DNA of 64,000 nt from Bacteroides fragilis NCTC 9343 (GCF_000025985.1 NC_003228.3:1178001-1242000), one strand, 5' to 3'. Shown: positions 44,361 to 54,393, counted from the stretch's first letter. Made by a program: numbers and translations. Notes: generated by a model from the letters alone, not told the origin.

Positions 44361-47300
44361 ATGCAAAATTATTTTAGCATCCAATTGTTACGGGTGGTAA
44401 AGTCTTCGCTTTGGCTGACCTCGAAAAAAATTCCAAGAACTATGCGACTATTCATCCTATTCCTAATTTGCTCTATGAGTTTTGTGCATGCGACAGACAG
44501 CTTCGCACAAAAGGTGGAAATCAGTATTGATGCACAGAATCAAACTGTAGAGAAAGTTCTGAAAGAAATAGAAAAGCAATCGGGCTTTGGCTTTTTCTTT
44601 AATAACAAACATGTCAATCTGAAAAGAGTTGTTTCTGTTTCGGTTGATAAAAGTAATATATTTAAAGTACTGGATAAAATCTTTGAAGGGACTGACGTGA
44701 AATACTCCGTTTTGGACAAAAAGATTATTTTGTCTACTGAAATGACATCGAAGCAACAACAAGCGGTGAAAATCTCGGGAAAAGTAGTCGATGTCAACGG
44801 AGAACCGGTGATTGGTGCCAGTATCGTTGAGAAAGGGACCACCAATGGTACGGTTACCAATTTGCAGGGTGATTTCTCTCTATCGGTCAGTTCAGATAAG
44901 GCAGTGATCGAGATTTCCTACATCGGATACCAGCCTCAGGAACTGAAGGTCATTGCAGGAAAACCATTGAATGTGACAATGAAAGAAGATGCCCAGGCTT
45001 TGGAAGAAGTTGTTGTGGTAGGTTACGGTTCACAGAAGAAGGTGAACGTGATTGGTTCAATTGCTGCTGTGGATAGCAAAAAACTTGAATCCAGAACTGC
45101 ACCCAGTGTTTCGAATATGCTGACCGGACAACTCTCCGGAGTGACGATCACACAGTCGAGCGGTAATCCGGGACAAGACCAGGGTACGATTCGGGTACGT
45201 GGTGTAGGCTCTTTCGGAGCGACTCCCGATCCTTTGGTACTGGTCGATGGACTTCCCGGCAGTCTGAATGATTTGAACCCGGCAGATATTGAAAGTATCT
45301 CTATATTGAAAGATGCCTCGTCGGCCGCCATTTATGGTTCGCGTGCTGCGAATGGGGTTGTACTGGTAAAAACAAAAGGTGGCCAGAAAGGTAAAGTTAC
45401 CGTAAGTTATAACGGATATGTAGGCTTCAATCAAGCTACCGAACTACCGGAAATGTGCGATTCCTGGGAATATGCGGAATTATATAATAAGGCTATGGGT
45501 AAGGAAGTCTATTCGGCGGAGGAGATTCAGAAGTATAAGGATGGATCAGATCCGTATAATTATCCTAATGAACATTATCTGGATAAACTTCTGGGCAACA
45601 AAGGACTGCAAACCGGTCATGAACTGACCGTGAACGGAGGAAATGATAAGACACAGTATATGGTTTCTTTCGGCTATGTAAAACAGAATGGTCTGATGGA
45701 ACACAATCACTACGACCGTTACAACGGCAGAGTGAATCTGACTACAGAGTTGGCTAAAAACCTGACACTGACTACCCGTTTGGGTGGAGTCGTTTCTAAA
45801 CGGAGCGAACCTTCTACTCCGGGTGGAATGGACTCTGCCGGATTTAAAGCTTTCTCAAGTAATGCACTTCGTTTTCCCGGATTATGGGCAACTAAATTGG
45901 AAGACGGATCTTACGGCTTAGGACCGAAGGTACTCGGAACACCATTGGCATGGCTGGACAGCGGCTCTTTTTATGATGAAAACTTCGATAAGTTCCGTTC
46001 TAATGTCGAGTTGGCATTCACACCTGTGAAAGGCTTAACGCTGAAAGCTATCGGAGGATATAACTATACCGGTCAGCAGATTCGTCACTATCGTTCGGCA
46101 ATGGAGATTACGGGCGGCAAGAAACTGGGACCTTCTTCTCTATCGGATACCATGTACAAAACGGTCTATAAGACATTCCAGGCATTGGCCGATTATAACG
46201 TGAAGTTCAGCAAAAATGATTTGTCTGTGTTGGTCGGTTATACTTGGGAAGACGAATCACAGAGAACTGTAGGGGGAAGCCGCTTGAACTTTCCTTCGGA
46301 TGAAGTTCCTTATCTGAATGCAGGAGGAGCCGATGGCCAGACTAACTCCGGCGGAGGTTACGATTGGGCTATTATGTCTGTCTTCGGACGTTTGACCTAT
46401 AACTATGACCAACGCTACCTGTTTGAAACCACTATGCGTTATGATGGTTCTTCCCGTTTCCCGACAGATAATAAATTCGGTTTCTTCCCATCTGTTGCTG
46501 TAGGATGGCGTCTGTCGGAAGAACAGTTCTTCAAAGAAGCAGAGTCACTGAGTTTTATTGATAACTTGAAACTGAAAGCATCATACGGTATCCTGGGTAA
46601 CAATAATATCGGTAACTATCCTTATCAGTCCACTTACGCACTTGGAAAGGCGATGAACTATGTATTCGGAGGTGTGTATACACAAGGAGCCGCAGTGACC
46701 ACTTATGTCGATCCTACACTGAAATGGGAAAAGACCCGTACCACCGATGTCGGTATTGAAACAGCTTTCTGGAACAATAAATTGACATTCAACGCTGCTT
46801 ACTTCTATCGTAAAACGACAGATATTCTCTATAAACCGAGTGCAAGTTACTCTTCTATCTTTGGTCTGGGACTTTCGCAGGTCAATACAGGAAGCCTTGA
46901 GAACAAAGGATGGGAGTTTGAGATCGGTCATCAGAACAAGATTGGTGAGTTTAGTTATCATGTGAATGGAAACTTCTCGATAATTAAAAACAAGGTGATC
47001 AGCCTGGGTGTAGGAGATGTGGAACAGAAAAGCGGAATGATAGGTAACGGTAGCGACCTGTTCCTGGGTTATCCGATGAATATGTTTTATGGCTATAAGA
47101 CGGATGGCGTATTTCTGACCGATGACGAAGTAAAAGAATGGCACGATCAGAGCAAGATTGCTCCTAACTCCAAAGCCGGTGATTTACGCTATGTGGACAT
47201 CTCCGGTGACGGAAAGGTGGACGAATCCGATAAAACTTATTTAGGATCAAAGATACCTCAGTATACGTTTGGCTTAGGACTGGGTGCGGAGTATAAGGGA

Positions 47301-47741
47301 TTTGATTTCAATATATTGCTTCAGGGAGTGGCCAAGGTAAAAGGCCAGTTGACCAATTATGCCGGTTATGCTTTCTTCCAGGAAGGCAATATTCAGAAAT
47401 GGCAGGCAGAAGAAACCTGGACGAATAATCAGTCGAACCGATATCCTAAATATCCTCGTCTCGAAGTGATGTCGAATGCAGGTAGCAACAATACGCTGGG
47501 CTCTGACTTCTGGATTTTGGATGCCTCTTATCTCAAAGTGAGAAATATCCAGTTAGGATATACATTGCCCAAACGTATAACTCAGAAGTTCGGTTCTTCC
47601 AACCTTCGTTTTTATATATCACTTGATAATCCATTCTCCATCAGCGGATATCGTAAAGGCTGGGATCCGGAAATTAATACAGACGGTAGTTATTATCCTA
47701 TTCTGTCAACTTATACATTTGGTTTAACCTTAAAATTTTGA
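44361..47741 (+). CDS. SusC-type TonB-dependent transducer, locus 2
   Basis: 1,126 residues. The same layout as the first: N-terminal extension, signal peptide (RLFILFLICSMSFVHA), STN domain (about 55-125, NQTVEKVLKEIEKQSGFGFF), carboxypeptidase-like domain (GKVVDVNGEPVIGASIVEKG), plug with SSAAIYGSRAANGVVLVKTK, and barrel ending YTFGLTLKF. The SusC signature LEEVVVVGYG is present. It should import a large substrate and signal through FecR. The susD follows after 6 bases. Confidence 0.96.
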   Translation: MQNYFSIQLLRVVKSSLWLTSKKIPRTMRLFILFLICSMSFVHATDSFAQKVEISIDAQNQTVEKVLKEIEKQSGFGFFFNNKHVNLKRVVSVSVDKSNIFKVLDKIFEGTDVKYSVLDKKIILSTEMTSKQQQAVKISGKVVDVNGEPVIGASIVEKGTTNGTVTNLQGDFSLSVSSDKAVIEISYIGYQPQELKVIAGKPLNVTMKEDAQALEEVVVVGYGSQKKVNVIGSIAAVDSKKLESRTAPSVSNMLTGQLSGVTITQSSGNPGQDQGTIRVRGVGSFGATPDPLVLVDGLPGSLNDLNPADIESISILKDASSAAIYGSRAANGVVLVKTKGGQKGKVTVSYNGYVGFNQATELPEMCDSWEYAELYNKAMGKEVYSAEEIQKYKDGSDPYNYPNEHYLDKLLGNKGLQTGHELTVNGGNDKTQYMVSFGYVKQNGLMEHNHYDRYNGRVNLTTELAKNLTLTTRLGGVVSKRSEPSTPGGMDSAGFKAFSSNALRFPGLWATKLEDGSYGLGPKVLGTPLAWLDSGSFYDENFDKFRSNVELAFTPVKGLTLKAIGGYNYTGQQIRHYRSAMEITGGKKLGPSSLSDTMYKTVYKTFQALADYNVKFSKNDLSVLVGYTWEDESQRTVGGSRLNFPSDEVPYLNAGGADGQTNSGGGYDWAIMSVFGRLTYNYDQRYLFETTMRYDGSSRFPTDNKFGFFPSVAVGWRLSEEQFFKEAESLSFIDNLKLKASYGILGNNNIGNYPYQSTYALGKAMNYVFGGVYTQGAAVTTYVDPTLKWEKTRTTDVGIETAFWNNKLTFNAAYFYRKTTDILYKPSASYSSIFGLGLSQVNTGSLENKGWEFEIGHQNKIGEFSYHVNGNFSIIKNKVISLGVGDVEQKSGMIGNGSDLFLGYPMNMFYGYKTDGVFLTDDEVKEWHDQSKIAPNSKAGDLRYVDISGDGKVDESDKTYLGSKIPQYTFGLGLGAEYKGFDFNILLQGVAKVKGQLTNYAGYAFFQEGNIQKWQAEETWTNNQSNRYPKYPRLEVMSNAGSNNTLGSDFWILDASYLKVRNIQLGYTLPKRITQKFGSSNLRFYISLDNPFSISGYRKGWDPEINTDGSYYPILSTYTFGLTLKF

Positions 47742-47747
47742 TGTAAG

Positions 47748-49388
47748 ATGAAGAGTTTAAAATATATAGTAGCATTGGCATTGGCGGCAGGACTGTTTCA
47801 AGCTTGTGATTTAGAGCGCTATCCACTGACAGACTTGTCCGAAGAGACTTTTTGGAATAGCGAATCGAATGCGGAATTGGCATTGACTTCTCTGTATAGA
47901 GGAAGCCTGACAGACGGCGTAGAGTATAACCCTTCGGATTGGTGGTCCTATCACGGAATGATTATGATGGAGCATCTTTCGGATAACGCTTTTGACCGTC
48001 GGGGAGAGAACAATCCTTTCTTTAAGATTTCGAGTGGAAACCTGACTGCGGACAATGCTTTTATTAAAAGGTATTGGGAGACGTCTTATAAGCGGATCGG
48101 TTATTGTAACCGTTTCTTGGTCGGTATCCAGAATAGCTCGGAATCGGAAAAGAAAACACGGATGATTGCGGAAGCCCGTTTCCTGCGTGCGACACAGTAT
48201 TTTTACCTTGCCAGCTATTTCAAAAATGTTCCTTTGGTAGAGAATGTGCTGACGGGTGAAGAAGCCAACAATGTGACAAAGACCTCACAGGCCGATATCC
48301 TGAAATGGTGTGTAACCGAATTTACAGCAGCTGCGGCCGATTTACCTCGTTTCTCTGCCATTCCGGCGGGAGAAGCCGGACGTGCTTGTAAGCAGGCCGC
48401 TCTTGCTTTTCTCGGACGTACCTGCATGTTGCAGAAAGACTGGAAAAGTGGAGCAAAGGCTTTCCACGATATTATGGAATTGGGAGATAATGCGATAAAC
48501 GCCAACTATCAGGAGCTGTTTTATCCTTCTACCGGAACTTCGAACAAGGAGAATATTTTCTACATCCAGTATTTGGAAAACTATCTGGGTACCGGTCTGC
48601 CGCAGCATGCACTTTCTGCTAAAGACGGGGGATGGAGCCTGGTCAATCCGGCTGCTGATTTATACGAATCGTATGAATTTAAGGATGGAACTCCTTTCAG
48701 CTATGATGATCCGAGATATGACCCGTCTAATTTAGGAAAGGATCGCGATCCGCGTCTGGATTATACAATTTACTATAACGGTGCCATCTTTATGGGTACA
48801 GAGTATAAGATGAGTCCTGACTACAGTGCAGCCAAGAAGGAGAAGCTCGATTATACGAGCGAGGCTTCCAGAACTGGCTTTATGATGAGGAAATATTTTG
48901 AAGAATCGACACCTATAAACGATGTACAGAGCGCAAACGGACTGACTCCGGTTATTCGTTATGCCGAAGTGTTGTTGGGCTATCTGGAATGCCTGGTTGA
49001 AGATAATCAAACGATCACTCAAGGAATATTGGACGAGACTATCAATGCAGTGAGAGGACGTGCAAGTGTGAACATGCCTCCGGTAACCGAGGTAACTCCT
49101 GCGAAGCTTCGTGAAATCGTGCGTCACGAACGCCGCATCGAGTTGGCTATGGAAGGTATCCGTTACTGGGATATCATGAGATGGGGAATTGCACACGAAG
49201 TATTGTCCCAGAAAATTTGGGGTGCGCCTTACCCGGGTTCGACTCAGTATGCGACTACGACCAAAGAGGTTGACCCGACAGGAAACTACCGCTGGTATGT
49301 GGGCAAACGTGCTTTCCGTAATCCGACGGATTATACATGGCCGATCCCTCAGTCCGAGCAAAATATTAACCCGAATTTACGTGACTAA
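47748..49388 (+). CDS. SusD-like surface lipoprotein, locus 2
   Basis: 546 residues with lipobox FQAC (Cys 20) and the SusD/RagB pattern CDLERYPLTDLSEETFWNS at the mature start. EARFLRATQYFYLASYF, VIRYAEVLLGYLE and IELAMEGIRYWDIMRWG are conserved SusD blocks, and the end PIPQSEQNINPNL is typical. It binds the substrate above the SusC barrel. Belongs to the RagB/SusD branch, not the SusD-2 branch of locus 1, so the two pairs take different ligands. Confidence 0.95.
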   Translation: MKSLKYIVALALAAGLFQACDLERYPLTDLSEETFWNSESNAELALTSLYRGSLTDGVEYNPSDWWSYHGMIMMEHLSDNAFDRRGENNPFFKISSGNLTADNAFIKRYWETSYKRIGYCNRFLVGIQNSSESEKKTRMIAEARFLRATQYFYLASYFKNVPLVENVLTGEEANNVTKTSQADILKWCVTEFTAAAADLPRFSAIPAGEAGRACKQAALAFLGRTCMLQKDWKSGAKAFHDIMELGDNAINANYQELFYPSTGTSNKENIFYIQYLENYLGTGLPQHALSAKDGGWSLVNPAADLYESYEFKDGTPFSYDDPRYDPSNLGKDRDPRLDYTIYYNGAIFMGTEYKMSPDYSAAKKEKLDYTSEASRTGFMMRKYFEESTPINDVQSANGLTPVIRYAEVLLGYLECLVEDNQTITQGILDETINAVRGRASVNMPPVTEVTPAKLREIVRHERRIELAMEGIRYWDIMRWGIAHEVLSQKIWGAPYPGSTQYATTTKEVDPTGNYRWYVGKRAFRNPTDYTWPIPQSEQNINPNLRD

Positions 49389-49404
49389 TTTAATAGTTTA
49401 AAAA

Positions 49405-50970
49405 ATGAGACAATATGTATTATTGGCTTGTCTCTCTCCGGTAGCATGCCTGATGGCTGCTACCGGTCAGAAGGGAGGAAAAGCCAAGCAAAAAATCAAT
49501 GATCGGCAACTTCCTAATGTCGTGTTTATCTATGCCGACGACCTCGGTTATGGCGACTTGGAGTGTTATGGTGCAAAGAATGTGCAGACTCCGAATGTAA
49601 ACCGTTTGGCAGCTGAAGGTATTCGCTTTAACAATGCGCATGCTACGGCTGCTACCAGTACTCCTTCGCGTTACTCTATGCTTACCGGAGAATATGCCTG
49701 GCGTCGTCCGGGCACTGATATTGCAGCAGGCAATGCAGGGATGATTATCCGTCCCGAACGCTATACGATGGCTGATATGTTTAAGAATGCCGGTTACGCT
49801 ACGGCGGCCATCGGCAAATGGCATTTGGGGTTGGGCGATAAGGATGGAGAACAGGATTGGAATGCTCCTCTGCCGACTGCTTTAGGAGATATAGGTTTTG
49901 ATTATTCTTATATAATGGCTGCAACAGCCGATCGTGTTCCGTGTGTCTTTATAGAAAATGGTAAAGTGGCCAATTATGACCCTTCTGCTCCGATTGAAGT
50001 CAGCTATCGTAAGCCGATCGAGGGGGAACCGTTGGGAAAAGATCACCCGGAATTGCTGTTCAATCTGAAATCGAGCCATGGACACGACATGGCCATCGTC
50101 AATGGTATCGGCCGTATCGGATATATGAAAGGGGGCGGCAAGGCTTTGTGGAAAGATGAAAATATTGCCGATTCAATCACTTCACATGCCATCGGCTTTA
50201 TCCGTGAGCATAAAGACGAACCTTTCTTTATGTATTTTGCTACAAACGATGTACATGTTCCCCGTTTCCCGCACGACCGTTTTCGTGGAAAGAACCCGAT
50301 GGGATTGCGTGGAGATGCCATCGTGCAGTTCGACTGGAGTGTAGGCCAGATCATGGAAACCCTTGATAAACTGGGACTGTCAGAAAATACGCTAATTATT
50401 CTGTCCAGTGACAATGGTCCGGTTGTCGATGACGGCTATCAGGATCGTGCGGAAGAATTGCTGAACGGTCATAGTCCCGCAGGACCGTTGCGTGGTAATA
50501 AGTACAGTGCTTTTGAAGGGGGAACTCGTATTCCTGCCATTGTAAGATGGCCGAAGGGAGCTGCTTCATCACAGGTTTCCAACGCTTTGGTCTCGCAGAT
50601 CGACTGGTTTGCCTCTTTGGCTTCATTGGTAGGAGCCGGGCTGCCGAAGGGAGCGGCACCCGATAGCTTTAACTACCTCGATACTTGGTTGGGCAAAAAC
50701 CAGTCCGACCGTTCCTGGGTGATAGAGCAGGCTTCCAATCATACATTATCAGTCCGCACCAAGGACTGGAAGTACATTGAGCCCAATGACGGACCGGCCA
50801 TGATTACCTGGGGACCGAAGATAGAAACCGGAAATCTGAGTACACCGCAGTTATATCACGTGGTAGACGATGTGGCAGAACAGAAGAATGTAGCTTCTCT
50901 CCATCCGGATCTGGTTTTTGAACTCCAGAATATATTGAGACATGTCCGGATGAAAAACCTGAAGCCCTAA
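49405..50970 (+). CDS. Secreted serine-type sulfatase 1
   Basis: 521 residues: signal peptide, then the alkaline-phosphatase-superfamily sulfatase fold. N-terminal metal block VFIYADDLGYGDLECYG, the modification motif STPSR in ATAATSTPSRYSMLTG (Ser is converted to formylglycine by the anaerobic maturase anSME), GKWHLGLGD, and the later SSDNGPVVDDGYQ metal ligands are intact. It removes sulfate from glycans such as mucin or glycosaminoglycan sugars; the exact bond is not readable. It lies 16 bases after susD and is probably cotranscribed with it. Confidence 0.93.
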   Translation: MRQYVLLACLSPVACLMAATGQKGGKAKQKINDRQLPNVVFIYADDLGYGDLECYGAKNVQTPNVNRLAAEGIRFNNAHATAATSTPSRYSMLTGEYAWRRPGTDIAAGNAGMIIRPERYTMADMFKNAGYATAAIGKWHLGLGDKDGEQDWNAPLPTALGDIGFDYSYIMAATADRVPCVFIENGKVANYDPSAPIEVSYRKPIEGEPLGKDHPELLFNLKSSHGHDMAIVNGIGRIGYMKGGGKALWKDENIADSITSHAIGFIREHKDEPFFMYFATNDVHVPRFPHDRFRGKNPMGLRGDAIVQFDWSVGQIMETLDKLGLSENTLIILSSDNGPVVDDGYQDRAEELLNGHSPAGPLRGNKYSAFEGGTRIPAIVRWPKGAASSQVSNALVSQIDWFASLASLVGAGLPKGAAPDSFNYLDTWLGKNQSDRSWVIEQASNHTLSVRTKDWKYIEPNDGPAMITWGPKIETGNLSTPQLYHVVDDVAEQKNVASLHPDLVFELQNILRHVRMKNLKP

Positions 50971-50994
50971 ACAAAATAGCCGCTGAGGTATTGA

Positions 50995-51030
50995 AGAGGG
51001 TGTGTCTCGTGAGGCACACTCTCGTTTTTT
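50995..51030 (+). terminator. Terminator between the two sulfatase genes
   Basis: GAGGGTGTGTCTC and GAGGCACACTCTC pair at 11 of 13 positions, followed by GTTTTTT. Confidence 0.75.
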
Positions 51031-51087
51031 AAGGGATATCATTTCGATTTAATCTCACTATTTTCGTATCTGAATAAGATTGTTGGC

Positions 51088-51095
51088 TATCTTTG
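51088..51095 (+). promoter_or_regulatory. -7 box for sulfatase 2
   Basis: TATCTTTG, 35 bases before the chosen ATG at 51,131; excludes the longer upstream start and implies separate transcription of the second sulfatase. Confidence 0.6.
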
Positions 51096-51130
51096 TATCC
51101 GGATCTGACAGACCTTATTGGAAATTACTC

Positions 51131-52702
51131 ATGAACAAAATTGATATGACAAACGAACGAATGAAATTGCTGAACTGCACATTGGGATTAGTGGCAGGGG
51201 TGTCTTTGCCGGTAAGTGCCTTGGCCGTACCTCAGCCTGCCCAGGAACAAACAGAGAAACAACCCAACATCATCCTGATTGTCGCCGATGACTTGGGATA
51301 CGGAGATTTAAGTTGTTATGGCGCACACCGGATTCAAACTCCGGGTATGGATCGTATAGCCAACGAAGGTATTCGGTTTACGCAGGGATTTTGTACTGCG
51401 GCCACATCTACCCCCAGCCGTTATTCGGTGATGACCGGGAAATATCCCTGGAGCAATGTGGACGCTAAAATCTTACCGGGTAACGCCGCATTGATTATCG
51501 ATACTCAAAAAATAACGTTGCCTAAACTTATGAAGCAGGCGGGATATACTACCGGTTCTGTCGGTAAATGGCACATCGGCTTAGGAGATGGGCATGTGGA
51601 CTGGAATAAGGAGGTGCATCCCGGAGCCGCTGAGATCGGTTACGACTATTCGTTTATTCAGGCAGCAACCAATGATCGCGTTCCTTGCGTCTTTCTGGAA
51701 AATGGAAGAGTTGTCGGATTGGATCCGAATGACCCTCTTTATGTGGATTACCGGAAAAACTTCCCCGGTGAACCTACCGGTAAAGAGAACCCCGAATTGT
51801 TGCGCATGCATCCCAGTGTGGGACATGCAGGCTCTATTGTGAATGGAGTTCCCCGCATTGGTTTCCAGAAAGGTGGGAAGGCTGCACAATGGAAAGATGA
51901 AGAAATGGCAGGATTATTCCTGGACAAGGCCAGGCAGTTTGTAGATGACAATAAAGACAAGCCTTTCTTCCTTTATTACGGACTTCACCAACCGCATGTA
52001 CCTCGTGTTCCCAATGAACGTTTTGTAGGAAAGTCAGGCATGGGACCCCGTGGTGATGTGATTCTGGAGGCAGACTGGTGTGTTGATCAGTTCCTGAAAG
52101 AGTTGGATAAGTTGGGATTGGCGGAGAATACCATTGTGATTCTGACGAGTGACAATGGTCCGGTGCTCGATGATGGTTATCAAGATGATGCGGTAGAGTT
52201 GGTGGGTGATCACAAAATAGCCGGTCCGTTGAGAGGGGGTAAAACAAGTATGTTCGACGGTGGTACCCGTATACCGTTCATGCTTCGTTGGCCTGCAAAG
52301 GTGAAGCCTCAGGTGTCAGATGTATTTGTCTGTCAGATGGACCTATTGGCCTCGTTTGCTTCTCTTTTGGGACAGACTTATCCGGACAAGGTAGATAGCG
52401 AAAACACACTCGATGCTTTTCTGGGCAAGAGTAAAAAAGGGCGTAAAGAGTTGGTTATTGAGGGAATGTTCAATTATGCCTATCGTCAGGGAGATTGGGC
52501 GCTGATTCCTCCATATTACAATCCTTATAGCAAGGAAGACGGTGACTTCATCGGTTTGGGTTACGGTTATAAGTTGTATAATTTGAAGTCAGACATCGGT
52601 CAACAAAAGAATCTGGCCGAGAAGTATCCTAAAAAGTTGGGTGAACTGATCAATCGTTTTGAGTATCTGAAAGCTCACTCCGACAAAGTGACGAGATTTT
52701 GA
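51131..52702 (+). CDS. Secreted serine-type sulfatase 2
   Basis: 523 residues from ATG at 51,131 (ATGs at 51,146 and 51,161 are alternatives); an upstream start in the same frame lies before the promoter and is dropped. The signal-like segment LLNCTLGLVAGVSLPVSALA is near the start. Motifs parallel sulfatase 1: LIVADDLGYGDLSCYG, STPSR in ATSTPSRYSVMTG, GKWHIGLGDG, TSDNGPVLDDGYQ. The two differ enough, especially at the C-terminus (YNPYSKEDGDFIGLGYGYK), to suggest different sulfate positions. Activation needs anSME, not found in this window. Confidence 0.93.
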   Translation: MNKIDMTNERMKLLNCTLGLVAGVSLPVSALAVPQPAQEQTEKQPNIILIVADDLGYGDLSCYGAHRIQTPGMDRIANEGIRFTQGFCTAATSTPSRYSVMTGKYPWSNVDAKILPGNAALIIDTQKITLPKLMKQAGYTTGSVGKWHIGLGDGHVDWNKEVHPGAAEIGYDYSFIQAATNDRVPCVFLENGRVVGLDPNDPLYVDYRKNFPGEPTGKENPELLRMHPSVGHAGSIVNGVPRIGFQKGGKAAQWKDEEMAGLFLDKARQFVDDNKDKPFFLYYGLHQPHVPRVPNERFVGKSGMGPRGDVILEADWCVDQFLKELDKLGLAENTIVILTSDNGPVLDDGYQDDAVELVGDHKIAGPLRGGKTSMFDGGTRIPFMLRWPAKVKPQVSDVFVCQMDLLASFASLLGQTYPDKVDSENTLDAFLGKSKKGRKELVIEGMFNYAYRQGDWALIPPYYNPYSKEDGDFIGLGYGYKLYNLKSDIGQQKNLAEKYPKKLGELINRFEYLKAHSDKVTRF

Positions 52703-52721
52703 TTATACAAACTGTATATCA

Positions 52722-52758
52722 AAAAGAGGCTATCCGAATCATTCGGATGGCCTCTTTT
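52722..52758. terminator. Bidirectional terminator after sulfatase 2
   Basis: AAAAGAGGCTATCCGAAT pairs with ATTCGGATGGCCTCTTTT at 17 of 18 positions around a short CATT-type turn; A- and T-runs flank both sides. Confidence 0.85.
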
Positions 52759-52781
52759 ACTATATAATGAAAAAAAGAGGA

Positions 52782-53228
52782 TTATTTCTCCAACAGGTCT
52801 TTCAGGAAGTCGTCCAATTCTTTGTCCAGTCCCTTCAATAGTTCATCGTTCACCAACAGTGTGTCGTCATCTACGAGCAGAAGCTCTGAGATCGTCTCTT
52901 TGTCTTCGTCTACCAACACAAAGGAGTAGGGTTTGAGGATGGTTAACTTATCGAAGCTCCCGTTCTCTTTCATGCGGCAAAGCACGGTACGGAAAATTCT
53001 TTCAGCATCTTCGCAAAAGTCGTCCCCTTCGTAGGCTGTCCATTCATCGATGGTTACACTGGATAGTTCTTCATCTTCATCGTCATAGATAAAGAGTTCA
53101 CCGGAATTCTGATTCGGTTGAATATGGATATCTGTGACGATGGTCTGTTCGCATCCACAGGTATATTTGTTGATTGCTTTTTGAATCGCAGATTCGATAA
53201 TGGCTTGTGATTGCTGACTAAGTTTCAT
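52782..53228 (-). CDS. Small acidic protein of unknown function
   Basis: 148 residues, no family recognised. It is very acidic, with runs such as YDDEDEELSS and LLVDDDTLLVNDELL, has no signal peptide or membrane helix, and contains a CGC near residue 24. The C-terminus (LKGLDKELDDFLKDLLEK) is predicted helical. It stands alone between a terminator and the DUF6340 gene on the same strand. A cytoplasmic binding or regulatory protein is possible, but nothing in the sequence fixes a role. Confidence 0.65.
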   Translation of the reverse strand: MKLSQQSQAIIESAIQKAINKYTCGCEQTIVTDIHIQPNQNSGELFIYDDEDEELSSVTIDEWTAYEGDDFCEDAERIFRTVLCRMKENGSFDKLTILKPYSFVLVDEDKETISELLLVDDDTLLVNDELLKGLDKELDDFLKDLLEK

Positions 53229-53292
53229 ATCTTTTAGCTCTTTTTATTTAGCTCAAAGGTATAAAAAAAATAAGAACCTTTGCATGATTTCT

Positions 53293-54393
53293 TTAAAAAT
53301 CCTCATTAAATCTACTCATTTGGCCTTTTAATTTGCCCAATCCGTTGCTCCTTTCCTTTAATTCATTCACATAAAGGCTGGTCAGGTAGTAGTTGGGGAT
53401 TTCGCTCAAGTCTATATCGTTTCTCTTCAACGTGTCGATTTTGTCTATTTTACGGGCCAGTTCCTGTGCAGTGACAGCCCATTTGTGTGCTTCTTCCACA
53501 CTGTCTTTCATCTCGTAATATAGAGCCAGGTTGAAGGCTGCACGCATTTTCTTTTTGTCGTTCTTGGCTGCTTTAAAAGCCTGTTCCCACAGTTTGGATG
53601 CTTTTTCCCATTCGTTTTCTTTCACATAAACGGCAGCATCGCGCATAGCTACAGAGCCATTGATGAAATAATATCGATTGGCCGTTTTCCAGTAAGGTAA
53701 TATTCTGTTTACCGGCACGGAACCGGCAAATTCAGAAGCTTCGCGTATCATTTGTCTTTCATCCGGCAGGCGTGAGCGGACAAACCCTTCGGTATTTCCA
53801 TATTCTTCCCAAAAAATGCTGTCATGGGTGTTGATGGTTACCATCGGGCTTTTTCGTCCCGGCAGATAGATTTTCAGCGTTGGGTAAACCTTCGTATCCA
53901 ATGTGCCGTAATAAGTGTTCCATTCGGGGATGTAACTGAGAACCCGTGTCGATTTCATCTGCAGGTTTTCCAGTGAGATGATGCAATCCACGTCCAGAAA
54001 CTGTGCCAAGGTCTGAACTTCCTCTTGGCTGAGAGTCGATTCACGGGGTGTGAAATCACGTGCACGCAGGGCCGAATCGCAGATTACGACTTCATTGAAA
54101 TAGTTCTGTTCGGCAATAGCTTTGGCCAATACTTCGGTAGTGAGTGCGGGTTGTCCCTCGTGATAGGCTACTGCACGGCTGAGTTCATTTTTATTTTTTA
54201 TTGTATTATCCTTGGGTGGTAAGGTGTTATCCGGAGTGTCGCTCACATTGTTTACGACTGCCACTCGTTTCAGTTCGTTAGGAAAACTGATCTCTGCGGG
54301 GAGCATATAATCGATGGAAAGTTGCTCAACAGTCTGGCAGGAACTGAAAGACGCGAGGAGCAATACGAACAGTATATACGGATATTTTGTCAT
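53293..54393 (-). CDS. DUF6340 lipoprotein
   Basis: 366 residues. Lipoprotein signal with SFSSC (Cys 19). The mature start QTVEQLSIDYMLPAEISFPN matches Bacteroidota DUF6340 proteins. An N-terminal alpha/beta region (about 45-160) is followed by TPR-like helices (EKASKLWEQAFKAAKNDKKK and KRNDIDLSEIPNYY) toward the C-terminus. Function is not established. It lies after secA on the same strand, separated by a terminator. Confidence 0.75.
   Translation of the reverse strand: MTKYPYILFVLLLASFSSCQTVEQLSIDYMLPAEISFPNELKRVAVVNNVSDTPDNTLPPKDNTIKNKNELSRAVAYHEGQPALTTEVLAKAIAEQNYFNEVVICDSALRARDFTPRESTLSQEEVQTLAQFLDVDCIISLENLQMKSTRVLSYIPEWNTYYGTLDTKVYPTLKIYLPGRKSPMVTINTHDSIFWEEYGNTEGFVRSRLPDERQMIREASEFAGSVPVNRILPYWKTANRYYFINGSVAMRDAAVYVKENEWEKASKLWEQAFKAAKNDKKKMRAAFNLALYYEMKDSVEEAHKWAVTAQELARKIDKIDTLKRNDIDLSEIPNYYLTSLYVNELKERSNGLGKLKGQMSRFNEDF

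Noticed and set aside
48732..49361. 209-codon frame opposite the second susD
   Set aside because: Antisense shadow without a recognisable family.
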